64,000 nucleotides of DNA from Tetrapyrgos nigripes. Its lineage: Eukaryota > Basidiomycota > Agaricomycetes > Agaricales > Campanellaceae. Location of the stretch: positions 62,001-126,000 of the forward strand of contig JAACJM010000175.1 in NCBI GenBank assembly GCA_013368315.1. Direction: 5' to 3'. The position numbers and the translations under genes are program-made. The notes below the pieces were generated by a model that saw only the letters and a program-made list of their open reading frames with translations, made no database searches and was not told the origin of the DNA. Positions within the stretch are counted from its first letter, which is position 1, and each line of letters begins with the position of its first letter. This document shows, piece after piece, positions 10,904-22,815 of the stretch.

Positions 10904-11130
10904 CCTAATACAAGGCAGTGTCAACCACATCCAATAACCTTTCTGGTTAAGCCCATCACCATTCAAACCCAATAGGGATCCTGGAGTCTGGACATGCCCA
11001 TAAATGTGTCCTGTCACGCATGACACAATGTGATTTTTCCGGAATCTGCATCACTCTGGGAGCTGTTGCTAGTCTGTGGTCACTGTCAAAACTACCACAG
11101 GTCCACAATAGCCAAGCTTCTGTCCATCCT
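10904..11130 (+). repeat. Decayed copy, second part, of the segment preceding the F-box gene
   Basis: Aligns with 46332-46552 (shared: CCAATAACCTTTC, CATGACACAATGTGATTTTTCCGG against CGTGACACAACGCGATTTTTCCGG, and GGGAGCTGT). Homology ends where the F-box start lies: the functional ATGGCCAAGCT is ATAGCCAAGCT here (near 11108), so the start codon is lost, and the following bases do not match. Confidence 0.8.
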
Positions 11131-11320
11131 CCTCTGACCAATGAGGTCCCAGCACATTCACCTCCCTTGGTGCCCTTCCTCATCACAAAACACCTCCCAC
11201 TTCTGCCACCGTCAAATGCTTCCACTTTGGCTGTCAATCCAGTGAAGACGACACCCCTCTGATGACAATGATGAAAATGCCAGGAGGGACTACGCAGAAG
11301 TGGTGTTGGATCTATAGCAG

Positions 11321-13628
11321 CTTTACTTAAGTAAAGTTGAATCGGAGGACATTTAACTGAATTTTACTTGATAAACTTCAGTTCTCACTAAAGTTTTCTC
11401 ATCAAACAATACACATTGTTACACCACTACAAAAAAAAACTTAAGTCATTAGTAGAGTCAGGGAAAAACAACACAAGAAAAACTAGGCTAAAAAGTAAAC
11501 TTAAGTCCGCTGTAAAGCCACAGAAAGAACAAGTCCATTGTTAAGTCTCCAACACAAAATACTTAAGGTAGTCGAGCAGTCCCCAATCTAAAGAAAAAAA
11601 CTTGAATAACACTTAAGTCCATTATAAATCCCCAACGCAAAGAATTTAAGTGACTTAAGTCTTTCGTATGCCCAAAACCTTGATTCACTGTGGAAACCTA
11701 GGTTACAGTAGCTAGGATAGTAAAGATGGGGGTCATAGTGCCATTCACCTCCTTAGGGAAAGGATGGAAAGACAGTGGTCAGTAACAAGTCATAATAGAA
11801 AATAGGGAGTGGAAAAACGAATGAACATGTTGAGTGTAGGTGAGAGAGAGTGAAAATGATGATAGGCACAGAAGACAACTCACCATGTCTGCAAGACCTG
11901 CCTGGGCCGTGATATCTTCCCAGGGTTGGTGCTCTTGGGGAGAGTGTCCTGAGATGCAGATCACACCTCAGGTGGACCTGATAACTGGTTTCTGTAGGTG
12001 GCACTCAGACAGTGACCTGTCCACAACTTCAAAATGCACACCTAATCCTGTAAGACCCAATTTTGCTAGCAAAACACGTCCTAAACACAAAAACAGAAAC
12101 AGAAACAAAAATAAACCAAGGTTGAAAACACTCACCAACGTTGCCATATGCTGCCTGAGCTGTCCATCTGCCTTCCATGGCACTGGTGCCACTTCAGCAG
12201 TTTCCTCACCTCCCTCTTCTCAGCAGCTCCCTCTTGTTCTTCTGCTGTCAAAACTTTATGCAGTGCACAATATTTTGGATTTTGGTGGTAGGAGAGAGAA
12301 AAATGGTGATAGAAGAGGTCAAGCTATGTGACGGTAGCCAGACAAGTTGGATGATCTGTCAGAGTCTAAATCTCAACAACAAAGAAACACTGTTCATGAG
12401 AATAAAATGTAACCCCACATGTCTTCTTTTGTAACATGGGTGGCAGAACATTGCTCGCCTCTTCGACTCCAACCACCATATCACCCCTCATTTTCTTCCA
12501 CTTCCCCCCCTCCCACCAGCAGCCAACTCTGCACTGACCTCAAAGACATGGCTGAAGAACAATACTACTGACAACTCTTCTCTGTCTTTTTACCCAATGC
12601 ACTCAAAGACCCAGAACCTAGAGTGCATTCCCATGCCACTGCGGCCCACGATAGGTCCTGAAACAGGCTATAATGATCCTAGCTATGGTAGTGGACACTA
12701 ATGAGACAGTGCTTACAAAGGTGAGCTTGCATCATGTCTCACTCACTTTTTTCAACTTTCTAGTTGCTTTATAGGTATGATTGATGACTGACTCGGTGTC
12801 CTTTTTCTTTGATGGCATTACACAATCATCATTCATCTTCTCAATGTCCTACAGGCTATGGAAAGTAGATGAACCAGAGTATAGGAGGATGAGGGTGAAG
12901 GCTATGCAGTGTGCCACTGTGTGGGGTTGATAGGTATTTTTCTTTCATCACTGTTTGCACGCCATCTTTGACTTTGACCTATCATTTTGTTTGTTTGAAT
13001 GACCAGCCATTGCTGTGGTTTGAGATACATTTCGACCTGACACAAATACATTTGTTGAGTGATTCGTATACAAGGTGTGTTTTTCTCTTTACACTTTTCG
13101 TTGTTTCTGGTGATACTCACCGTCTTCTTACATTATCTTTGACCTCACATAATCCCCAGTTGACCCTCAAGATACTCAGCTGAGCCACTCGAGTGCCAAG
13201 GCAAATGTATAAGTCTATGGTGTCCCCACTTAGTCATCTTGCCAGTTTATCTGTCATTCACAAGTCCTTTTCTTTGGACAATACACTCCTTTTACTTGGC
13301 ACCTTAAGTTAGCATATCTTGTAAGTATTGCTACTCAAGTTGAGTTGACTGATGGGACAACTTCAAGGGTGCTTAATTGTAAGTTTATTTTGAGACTTAA
13401 GTTCCCTTGCACAACTTGCAATGTCAATGTAAGTCTGCACCTGGGAGTTTTTTCATTTTTCATTTCATCTCCAGTCTGAATCTGCTACTTAATTACATAC
13501 TTAAGTTAACAGCTGTACTATTGGTCATAGCACTAATTTACATCATGTTGGAACACTGAAGTTGAGCTCAAGTGAAGTGGTCAAAACTTCAGTCAAATGT
13601 CCTCCAATTCAACTTAACTTAAGTTAAG
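11321..13628. mobile_element. Non-autonomous TIR element with ACTTAAGT ends (2.3 kb)
   Basis: The left end CTTTACTTAAGTAAAGTTGAATCGGAGGACATTTAACTGAA matches the complement of the right end (13613-13628 and inward) at about nine of ten positions over about 40 bases. The outermost 16 bases are themselves palindromic. ACTTAAGT-type motifs recur inside (for example near 11430, 11620-11660, 13310, 13380, 13500), as in subterminal binding sites. I see no transposase inside, so it is a non-autonomous or gutted element. A target duplication is not evident. Confidence 0.7.
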
Positions 13629-13819
13629 TTAATATGGTTACAGAGTGGTGGGCATTCCTCTGCTCAAACTCTTTTTGGCAGTATCAAGTTAGGGTTAGGG
13701 CTTATAGTATCTTATCTATGAGTCATGTGACTGTAGATATACTATATAAGGCAAGTGGAGGGGGGAGGGGGTACTCTGGGTGGTGCTAAAATTTTTTTTT
13801 GACCCTGCCTCCCCTTGCA

Positions 13820-14830
13820 GCAATGCCTGCCAAATAAACAGCATGTTTGGCTTTGTTTGGCTCTGCTAAATTTTTCTTTTCCATGTTCCATCATCTACAG
13901 CTCCCACATCGTCTCAAATTGCTGTATTACATATCTGAAACCCTTTCTTAGCATGCTGAATACATTGTGGTGCCTTTTTTCTGCTTTTCCTGTAAGTCAA
14001 CTTGTCAAAATGAGCCTGCAACAAAAGCATGTCTTTCCCTACATGTTCTGCAACCATCTCTCATCCTTGTATTGTCTTCAAACTTTCCCTAGACTTGAAA
14101 ATAGCCAAATATGCAAGATTGGGATGGTTTTTGAGGGGCCAAAAAGGATGCATTAGTGGGAGCCATGTGCTCAGCGAGTTTTGGTCAATGACTGTCTGCA
14201 AGCGGATGAGGGAAAATAAGGTGCAAAATTTTTTCACCAAATGTCCTCTGTCATTGATATATTGCACTCTATGAAATTACAGGGGTTCTGTTACTTCTGT
14301 TCATGAGATACCCCAACCCTCCCTATTTGCGTCTACACTTGAGTACCCTCTAGAACCATCAAATCCTTGGCTATGCTCACAAAACTTTCCATGGGCTCTT
14401 TTATGCCCAATCCCAATCATTTGGACACATTTCCAGCTTGCACTGACTGATGAATTGTCCACAAGTCAGGAATGGGAGCAAGGAATTTCTTCGTTGGTGG
14501 CTCTAGAACATCTTGTTTATCCATCAACACTTTCTTCCTTTATTTTTTGATCTCCATACCTCTGTTTTGTTAAAATCATATAGCTCAAGCATGTGTTTTG
14601 TCAAAAAAAAAAAAGTGTTTTAGTGATTATCTTTTGAAATACAAATTTTATGGGAAAACGGAAAGCAATGACATGAAGTCCAGCATCTAAATTATTGACC
14701 AACATTTATTGGCAGAGATCCTGGCTTCGATGAAGAAGATTTTGGCTGAATAAGAAGGCACATTTTGCAGAACAGGCACTTGGCTGAGAGCAAACAAAGC
14801 CAAATATGCCATTTATTTTGCAGGCATTGC
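13820..14830. mobile_element. Non-autonomous TIR element (1.0 kb)
   Basis: The left end (13820-13860, starting GCAATGCCTGCCAAATAAAC) and the complement of the right end (14830-14790, starting GCAATGCCTGCAAAATAAAT) match over about 40 bases, continuing as TTTGGCTTTGTTTG. There is no recognisable coding inside. Flanking GACCCTG (13801) and TGACCCCC (14831) may be remnants of a target duplication, but spacing is unequal. It lies directly upstream of the CBM21 pseudogene and may overlap its 5' region. Confidence 0.7.
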
Positions 14831-15756
14831 TGACCCCCATACATAGTCCCTTGCTAAGTCCCTTGAGTGGTTTGCCTCCAACATTGGCTTTGTCGCCCTC
14901 AATGACCAACCCAAAGTTCCTTGCTCCATCTGTCTGTCCTTCACCCTCAAGGACAGCCTCTTCTCTCATTCTCCTCTCAAACAGTAAACCCTTCAAATTA
15001 TCCCTCAAGTCATCCTCTTCTACTTCCAATATCCCTGTTCAAAACCCCAACAACAACAACTCAAAACCCCCTCACCAATCTTCTTTCCACATCTAAGCCC
15101 ATTCTGCTCCATCCACTCCAGCAGATCTTCTCTCCTCCTCTAATTCTTCCCCTTCTCCCCCCAACTCCAGTTACAGTACCCCCATGTTGTCTGGTTCCCC
15201 ACCCAACCCACTCTCCTCCACCTCCACAAGTTGCCCTTGATGTCATTGCCACTTTCCAAGCCCAAGCCCAAGCCTGGCAAGTTGGTAGAAGAAGAAGGAA
15301 GGTACACATTAGATTTGGGAACCCAGCAAATCCCACACAAAGCCAGTCAGAATCCATACGTGAATGTTGCATTGGAGAGTCTTTCCTTATCTACAGAAGG
15401 AAAAGTCGCATTGGAAGGAACATTGCTTGTTAGGAATCAGCATTTGAGAAAAATGTTTTTGTGAGGTTTACTTTGGATGAGTGGGCTACAGCTAGTGAAG
15501 TTAGAATGGGGTATGTTGAGTTGCTGAATGTGGTGGGGAAGGAGTTGCCAGAGTGGTTGAGGCCAAAGGTGATAGTTGGGGATGTTGTTGCTTCTTTATT
15601 GTTGTCATCGGATTCTTTGTCAGCTTCTGCATTGACGCCTTCAAGTAGTGGACACCAAGACCAATGGGATTGTTTTGCATTCTCCATCAACCTCTCTGAC
15701 TTAGTGTTGTGCTGGCTCAGCTTCCAACAGCTCTGACTTGTCAAATCAATGACTCA

Positions 15757-16150
15757 GGTCTAGAGCTGCAAAAAAGTGCACTGACTTGACTCGAGCCAGT
15801 GTGAGCTGACAGCTTTTTGTCTAATAGAGTTGTAATATATTTCTACAATATATTATTCAGGGTCAATATCTGAATAGCAAGACGACATTACAAAAGAGAC
15901 TTTCTGGCACTTATCAGGTCTTTTTAGGATCTCTAGAGTGAGAAAAATATATATCCTATTATCTGACTTGCTCAGTAAAGATGTAGGGCAGTCTTAAGAC
16001 AATTTTTGAAGCAGCTTGAGACAGCCAATGATGTGAATCAGTGGACACAACTAGGGCTGCAAGTGAGCCAAAGCCAATTAATACAAAGCCGGCTTATGTT
16101 TACTTGACTCAGCTTGACTATATAACAGCTCAACTCATCAGCTTAGCTGG
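15757..16150. mobile_element. Possible small insertion inside the CBM21 region
   Basis: It lies between two halves of the CBM21 domain that are normally separated by a few residues. It begins near CTAGAGCTGCAAAAAAGTG (15758) and includes a CTAGGGCTGCAAGTGAGCC motif (16050), a pattern seen at hAT-like MITE ends. Part of the stretch could instead be an intron. Boundaries are approximate. Confidence 0.35.
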
Positions 16151-16705
16151 AGTCAAGTGGAGCCACACACAACACTACTCTGACTATGCACATGTGAGGA
16201 CTTTACACACTTATTCTATTGTGAGGTTTTCTTGTAACCCTGCACATCCACATGGGGGAGGTGGACAGAATGAGTGGTGGGATAATGCAGGTGGGATGAA
16301 TTATAAAGTTGGGTATTGGTGAGTTGTGGGTCCAATGACAGGTAGGGAAGAAGGGGAGAAGGAACAGAGGAAGGAGGGTGAGTTTATTTTTTGATTCTGA
16401 TGTTTCTTGTGTCCGTGTTTCTTGTGTTTGATATGTTTTGGTGTTTTGGTGTTCTTGCAATTTCATTGTTATGTGCTGGCTGCATTGGGCCATTTTTACC
16501 ATTGTTGTTGGGGAAGTAGTTGTGGTTAGGGTCAGGGCCTGGCCTATGGATAATTCTCCTCTGGGATGTATCACTACATATGGGGAATTCTCCATATTGA
16601 TGCATGAAAGTAGCAGATACAAGTGCACCTTCATCTTCTGCATCTGTGTCTTCTATCTCTCCTGCACCTCCTACATTTTTGTGTAGCCTATCATGACAAC
16701 AATGT

Positions 16706-18506
16706 CATCTGGAAAATGGTCCTCAGATAATGCATCAAACATTACCGAAAAATTATCAGAAATAATAGGAAATGAGTCAAAAATTAACTGCATTATCTAT
16801 ATTACCGGATGTTCGGCAGTCCCCCTGAACATTACCTATTATTATTGAATATTCCCAGTAGCTTACTCATAGTTTACTCATCATTATGGTGCAGTTAACA
16901 GCACTGCTCACAGATGTTCTTTTGCCATTGCAGGAAAGACATCTCAAAATGAAAGAGAGAGCAGCAACAAGAGATGTATTCATCATATGTAACTAAGTAC
17001 AAAGGCATGGGTACAGACACATACTGCTACACTACATATACAGAGACTTACGGGGTCCCTAACTGTCCACCAACAAATTGCAAGTCTAATACACTAAATG
17101 GGCAGCTACAAGATGAGTCAGTAATACAATACACAAAGATGACAGTCCTGTGTATACATAGTCAGTCAGAGCCAGTGTTGGATTAAAAATACAAAATGCA
17201 GGAAAGATGACTCCACCACCAAACCCAACATGTAAACAACATATGGTTTAAAAAGAGTAAGCATATGCAAGATGGAGAGAAGGGAAAAAGCATGCACCTG
17301 TTGATACCCAGCACACAAACGCACCTAGTGAGAAGACAGCAGACACTAAAAACAAGTGTAAGTATATATAGGGACAGAGACAGAAGCACAAACAGTGCAC
17401 TATGCACACCAATAATGCGTGACTGAGACATTGTAACCAACACTAGCAGCTATTGAACCCAATAAATAGGCAGAGAGAGTTGGGGAGGGTGGGTTGACTC
17501 AGAGGGCTGGGCAGGGAAAGATGATGGAAGTCACTGAAGAAAACCAACTTTTGCATCAGCTGATCCCACAACTATGTACATTTTCTCAGCAGACTTTCAA
17601 AATGTTCCCATGTGCATTGCACTGGGTGCAAACACTTGTAATTCCTTGGATATACAGAGGAATTACATAAGACTTACACTGGTACACTCAATATGTAAGT
17701 CCACTTGACTTACTGAAGTATTACCAGAGACCAAGAAAAATAGAACAATTATATATGACTATTGTAAGGCATGAAGTCTCACAGTGGTCCTTGGTAATAC
17801 TTCAGTAAGTCAAGTGGACTTACATATTGAGTGTACTAGTGTAAGTCTTGTGTAATTCCTCTGTATATCCAAGGAATTACAAGTGTTTGCACCCAGTGTT
17901 GGGAGAAAGTTGGACCAGCAAAACCTTGTATACAGCCCTTTGCAAACTGTGGCTTTAATTTATTGATGTGCGCCAGTCACAAAAGACCCTGAAATGATGC
18001 TATTGACATTGATTTATATGGGAGCAAACATCAATAAATAGGTACTACATAGTAGTGCAAAAGTTCACAATGTCCAAAGGGCTGTAACTTCCTCATCAAA
18101 TTTTTACCAAGTCCCTCCGAGTCTGTAATCACTTACTCCTCCCCTTCCCCTTCAAGCTTCTGCAGTCAAATTGTCTCTTCCCTCTACACCCATATGCATA
18201 GTACAGCTTGGATTCATCACAACATGGAGCATTTGTGAGTAGTACAGTCTTACAACTATCAACAATTAACAAGCTGCTTTTAAATCATGTGCAAAGGCTA
18301 ACCACATTGACATTACATGAGACTAATGAGCAGTAAGTAGTCAAGAACAGTTGAGGTATTATTTGGAGGCCTCTATAATAACAGATAGTAATGGATAATA
18401 CTTGACACAAGGCATTGGGGGGTTGGTAATATCTACCAATGTTAACTGAGTTATCTGTTATTCCTGATAATGTATGCCACATTAACCATGGACTGTTTTC
18501 CAGATG
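16706..18506. mobile_element. Non-autonomous TIR element in the CBM21 pseudogene (1.8 kb)
   Basis: The left end CATCTGGAAAATGGTCC (16706) matches the complement of the right end CATCTGGAAAACAGTCC (18506). Weaker similarity continues inward (AATG..CA..CATTA). It separates the CBM21 domain from the C-terminal region of the pseudogene. No transposase seen. A 279-bp foldback element sits inside it at 17620-17898. Confidence 0.6.
17620..17898. mobile_element. 279-bp foldback MITE, nested
   Basis: Long inverted repeat. Left arm from CACTGGGTGCAAACACTTG (17620) to about 17735; right arm from about 17788 to CAAGTGTTTGCACCCAGTG (17898). The arms match almost perfectly over some 115 bases, with only a few differences (for example ACATAAGAC against ACACAAGAC complement), around a loop of about 50 bases. 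TTG on both sides may be a 3-bp duplication. High arm identity suggests recent arrival. Confidence 0.85.
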
Positions 18507-20671
18507 GTTTAGTGCTTCTTTCGACACTACTGCTTCTGTCTCTGACTCACCAACATCTACATCTACATCAATCACCAACAATGGCATAGCATCTGCATCC
18601 CCAACCTCAGCCATGGGTCTCATCAAAGCCTCCATTTGCTCCATCTCATGATCATCAGTATCAATCTGCATTGAGTGGAGAAAGATGCAGGTATGGGGGT
18701 ATGGGATACGGGTACAGGAGGTATGGATACAGTAGGTGTGGGGTACAGTTGCATGTGGCTATGCTAATCCCTGTTTTCTACATTTGATTACTTCTCATTT
18801 TTGGAGTCTATAGATGGTGTATCATTAAGTGTTGTAGATATTTCTGCTTTTGGCCACCAACTGTGCCACCCGTACCACCGTATCTGTACCCATGCCCTGT
18901 ACCCCCATACCTGCACCTTTCTGGTTCCTCCTACAAATGTGAGTTTGAATTATGTTGCATCTGGGAGTATGAGTATGGGTCTGAGTACCACTTCTATGAC
19001 TATGAATGGCAGAGAGAGGATGAATACAATGCCTGCTGCTGGTGGTGTTGGTGAAGGTGAAGGAGGAGTGGTGTTGACAGTTGTGTTTCCTAGTGTTGAG
19101 AACAAGACCGAGGTGGTCAAGTCTGAAGATGAGAAGAAGCCCACGGTACCTATGTTGACAGCTGGTACTGGGATGGGTTTGGAATTGGGCAGTCTAGGGT
19201 TGTATTGGCCTTGGGAGTCTTCGTCTTTGACCACGACAACAGCAAGTAGCCAGAAGAAGGAGGACAAAGACAAACAACCCTAATTGTCATTGCCATTGTC
19301 AGTGTCTGCAACTGTTGAAGTGCTATCTCCCTCTACTTTGTTGCCTTCATTGTCTTCTTCCACTGCTACTCTTACTCCTGCTGACACCTCTGTACCCCAA
19401 CCCCAATCCCAACCCAATCCCAACCCCAAAAACCCTCAACCCAATCTCCAAACACCCCCCATTCCCAGCCCCTACCCCAGTCCCAATCTGAAACCACCAC
19501 TGACTCTGGCCTCCAAGGCTCATCCAACTCCTCCATCACTTCCACTGCTTCCTCTCAAGACACTGTTGAATCCTCCCTCTCACTTCCACCTCTTATCAGA
19601 AGTGGAAGTAGAAGTGGCAGTGGAAATGGAAGTGGTAGTGGAAGTGGTACAACAAGTACAAGTTTGAGTGTTAGCAACAGTATTGAGTCTTTGGATAGTT
19701 GGTTTAAGGGGTATAGATATGGGTATGGGAGTCCTGGGAGTGTGGAGATGTCAGTTATGGATATGGGGATGGGTGTAGGGATGGGGATGAGGATGGGGGT
19801 AGGGAATAGTCATACAAGAGGGTATCACCTCAAAGGGTTTGATTTTAATCATACTCACCCTGTCCATGTGATTTCACATGATGGTGAGGGGGACCATAGT
19901 CAAGGAAGAGATGTTAAGATGCCTACACCTGCATCTATGTCCATGTCTGATGGGAGTTATAGTGTAGGTGTTCCACTAGGTGATGACTTGTCTTTGTCTA
20001 GCTCTTCAGGAGCAGGGTCTTGGCCTGTAGAAGAGACATCTTTGTCTTTGGTTACCCCAGTGAAGACAATGATGACTACAATGGGTAGTGCTAGGAGAGT
20101 AAGTGGTGGTGGTGGTGGTGGTAGTTACTTTGACAGACCCAGCTCTGCTGAAAGTGGAAGCAAGACTGAGATTGCTGGGACACCACCTGTAATGAGTATT
20201 ACCTCATCCTCACTGACTCTGACTCTGACCACTACCCCAGCCACAATAACGGAACCAACACTCAACCTCAAAGGCCTCAAACATCTCTGTGCCCTCTCTG
20301 ACCTGTCCAGGTTGAGTCCCTATTTGTTGTCCTCTCCTCATCTAGGTACATCACCAAAAGTCTCACCACGAGTATCTCCATGTGTTTCTCCTGGTACAAG
20401 TCTCAAGGGAAGCCCATTGAATGGGTCACCTAGGACATCATTTATAGGGCCTTACCCTTCTTATGGTGCTGGTGCTGTTTCATATGGACCACTGCCACCC
20501 ATCATGGAAGGTCCAGAACACCTCTCCCCCCTGTCCCAACCCTGTGGAAATCAATTCAGATAGTCTGTATCAAGTGTTTGTGAAGCAGTGGTGCTTTGCT
20601 AGGTCAGGTCCTGGGAATGGGAATGGGCTGAGTCTGGGTGCTGGTGTTGGGGAGTTTGAGGTTGGTGCTTG

Positions 20672-22000
20672 ATTAAGATTAAGATTGAGCAATGCTTGTG
20701 TTGGTGGGTAGTATAGTATGAGTGAGTAAGATGAGTCAGTCAGTCCCAACTGAGGCGAGTGGGATCATGGTACTGATATTGATATTGGTGTTGGGTGCTT
20801 TATAGATGTAGTCTCACCATGCTGGATCCTCATTTGCACTGTACCAGAAGCCACTCTACCTCACCTACCCTTCATTTCTGTTGTTGATCATCTTACCTTG
20901 TGTGTCTTGTGGTGCCCTTCTTCTTATCTTCTGTCTTTGGAATGGACTTGCCATAAGGACTTTGACACTCATTTCTTTCTTTCACATTGCTCTGTGGACT
21001 AGAACTGTGTTTATACTCAGATGGATGTAGGTGTGTCTGAGTATGCTGTATGATGATGATGATAATGTGTACAATCTGTGATGATTTGCTTGATGTTGGG
21101 TGCTGTTGGTGTCAGTTTTGTTCTTTTTTTCTTTTTACCTTTATCATTATTTCACCCACTTCATCATCTCTTTCTGTTCACCACCTGTATCTCTATCTCC
21201 AGCCTCAATTTTCTCCAGTTACATATGCAATTTGTACATACACATAAACTTTTCCTTTTCTCATCTTCCTCATCTTTCTTCCTCTTGGGCTGGGCTTATC
21301 TATTTTGTGTATACATGCATCATTCATTCATTGATTCTTCTCCTGTCTGTATGTAGTTTGCCTATAGTCCCTTTACCCCTTCTACCTTCTCCTTTACCCC
21401 TTTACTTTTACAAGTACAGACCCAAAATTCCTCACATTGTTGGCAGAAAGGCCCTAGCGATCAGTCTGCCAAGGCCAATCACGCTGAGACAGGACCTAAG
21501 GGCATGCCTATAGAGGGGTGAACTCCTGACCCCCAACTTGCCCCTGACTCCTGTTTGACTTACCAGTCCCTTTCACTAAGGTTTATAAACCTTTTTGATT
21601 GTCCACCTTTGTTCTGCACAACCATCCCAAATTAACCCTCAAGTATGTGCCATTAATTCATTTTACTCACTGCCAGTCAGCATTGTAAATTTGTACTGAC
21701 TTTTTTGGCTTCACAGCTTGCTTAAAGCCATCTCAGTAATAATTTGATGGACTTTAACAACATTACTCATGGCTTCCTCTCCCATTCATACATTCAGCTC
21801 CCTGTCCCTTGCTGCTTACTCCATGTCACTGGTTCAGTTTTTCTATAGACACAGCCTGTCAACTATCCCTGGTGGTTGATTTGTGTTGTGTGGCTGCTTG
21901 TAGTAATTCCCTCAGTGAGTTCTTGTAATATTACTACTACTACTTGTTTGTTATGTACAAAGTACACAAATGTTCATTGAATTTTTATATGTTATATATG
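20672..22000. other. Gene-free stretch
   Basis: CpG-poor, T-rich on the plus strand, with an ATGATGATGATGATAATG microsatellite-like run near 21048. No coding region, RNA gene or element end that I can support. Confidence 0.5.
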
Positions 22001-22014
22001 GGTAAAACGATGTA

Positions 22015-22490
22015 CACAAAGAAAAAGAAAAGGGTGTGCAGAGCACAAAAGAGGGAAACTTCTCCCTACTGTGAACAAAAACAGACAAAAAAAAACAGAT
22101 AACATGCAGAGCACAAAGGAGGGGGCTGTAGGAACAGACTTCCCCCTACTGTAAACAAAAAAAGAAGATGTGCAGAGCAAAAATGAGGGGGTTAAAGGGG
22201 GAGACTTCCCCCTACTGTAAACAAAAAAGGCAATGTGCAGAGCACAAATGAGGGGGTTGTAGGGGAGACTTCCCCCTACTGTAAACAAAAAAAGGATGAT
22301 GTGCAGAGCACAAATGAGGAGGTTGTAGGGGGAGACTTTTCCCTACTGTAAACAAAAAAAGGACGATGTGCAGAGCACAAATGAGGGGGTTGTAGGGGGG
22401 GACTTCCCCCTACTGTCAACAAAAAAAGATGATATGTGGAGCACAAAGAGGGGGTTGTATGGGGAGACTTCCCCCTACTGTAAAAATGAG
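22015..22490. repeat. Minisatellite of seven hairpin-bearing units (about 60-70 bp each)
   Basis: Seven head-to-tail units share GTGCAGAGCACAAATGAGGGGG, a GTAGGGGGAGAC and TTCCCCCTAC pair that can fold into a stem, and a CTGTAAACAAAAAA tail. Outer units are more diverged, inner ones nearly identical, as expected for unequal exchange. On the minus strand it is open over much of its length (22276-22704 and 21992-22288), encoding a repeated FVYSRGKSPPTTPSF-like peptide, which I regard as fortuitous. Confidence 0.85.
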
Positions 22491-22815
22491 GTGTGAAAAT
22501 GAGGATGGAGTGATAAAGAGTCAGGAACTCACCAGCAAGGATGACAGCATAGAGGCATTGTAGACTGGAATAAAGGCATAAGCAGAGGCATGAAGCAGCC
22601 ATGGTAAGACAAGGAAATTCAAGAACTAGTGAAAGAGGAGTGAGCATGATAGTACACCTAGAAATAGATATGAAATGCACAAACATACCCCTGCAAAGCA
22701 GCATAGACCCGAAATTTGGGGTATTCCTAAGCCTAGTAAGAACAAATTAGGTGAAAACTAGAAGAAAAAAAGGTATGATGTGCACTGTTGTCCCATTAAA
22801 CTGTATTCCAACATG

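Larger units (their letters stand above)
14840..20671 (+). pseudogene. Gac1/GIP-like PP1 glycogen-targeting subunit with CBM21 domain, interrupted
   Basis: Proteins of this family bring type-1 protein phosphatase to glycogen through a CBM21 domain. CBM21 strands are visible: YVNVALESLSLSTEGK (15357-15405), VRFTLDEWATASEVRMGY-like (about 15460-15515), GHQDQWDCFAFSINL (15648-15700) and GGGQNEWWDNAGGMNYKVGY (16256-16318), the typical end of CBM21. The low-complexity C-terminal region resumes after an insertion: 18801-20563, then YQVFVKQWCFAR (20568-20603) to a stop at 20671. Lesions: a TAA at 19281-19283 in an otherwise open frame, frame changes near 19390 and 20520, a small insertion at about 15760-16150, and the 1.8-kb element 16706-18506. 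The frames fit a once functional gene. CpG is strongly depleted. Confidence 0.75.

Noticed and set aside
22015..22490. CRISPR-like array of repeats
   Set aside because: Units are contiguous variants of one sequence without unique spacers, in a eukaryotic genome; it is a minisatellite.
21992..22704. Minus-strand open frames over the minisatellite as a repeat protein gene
   Set aside because: The frame is open because the unit lacks stops; composition follows the DNA repeat, with no start context or homologous domain.
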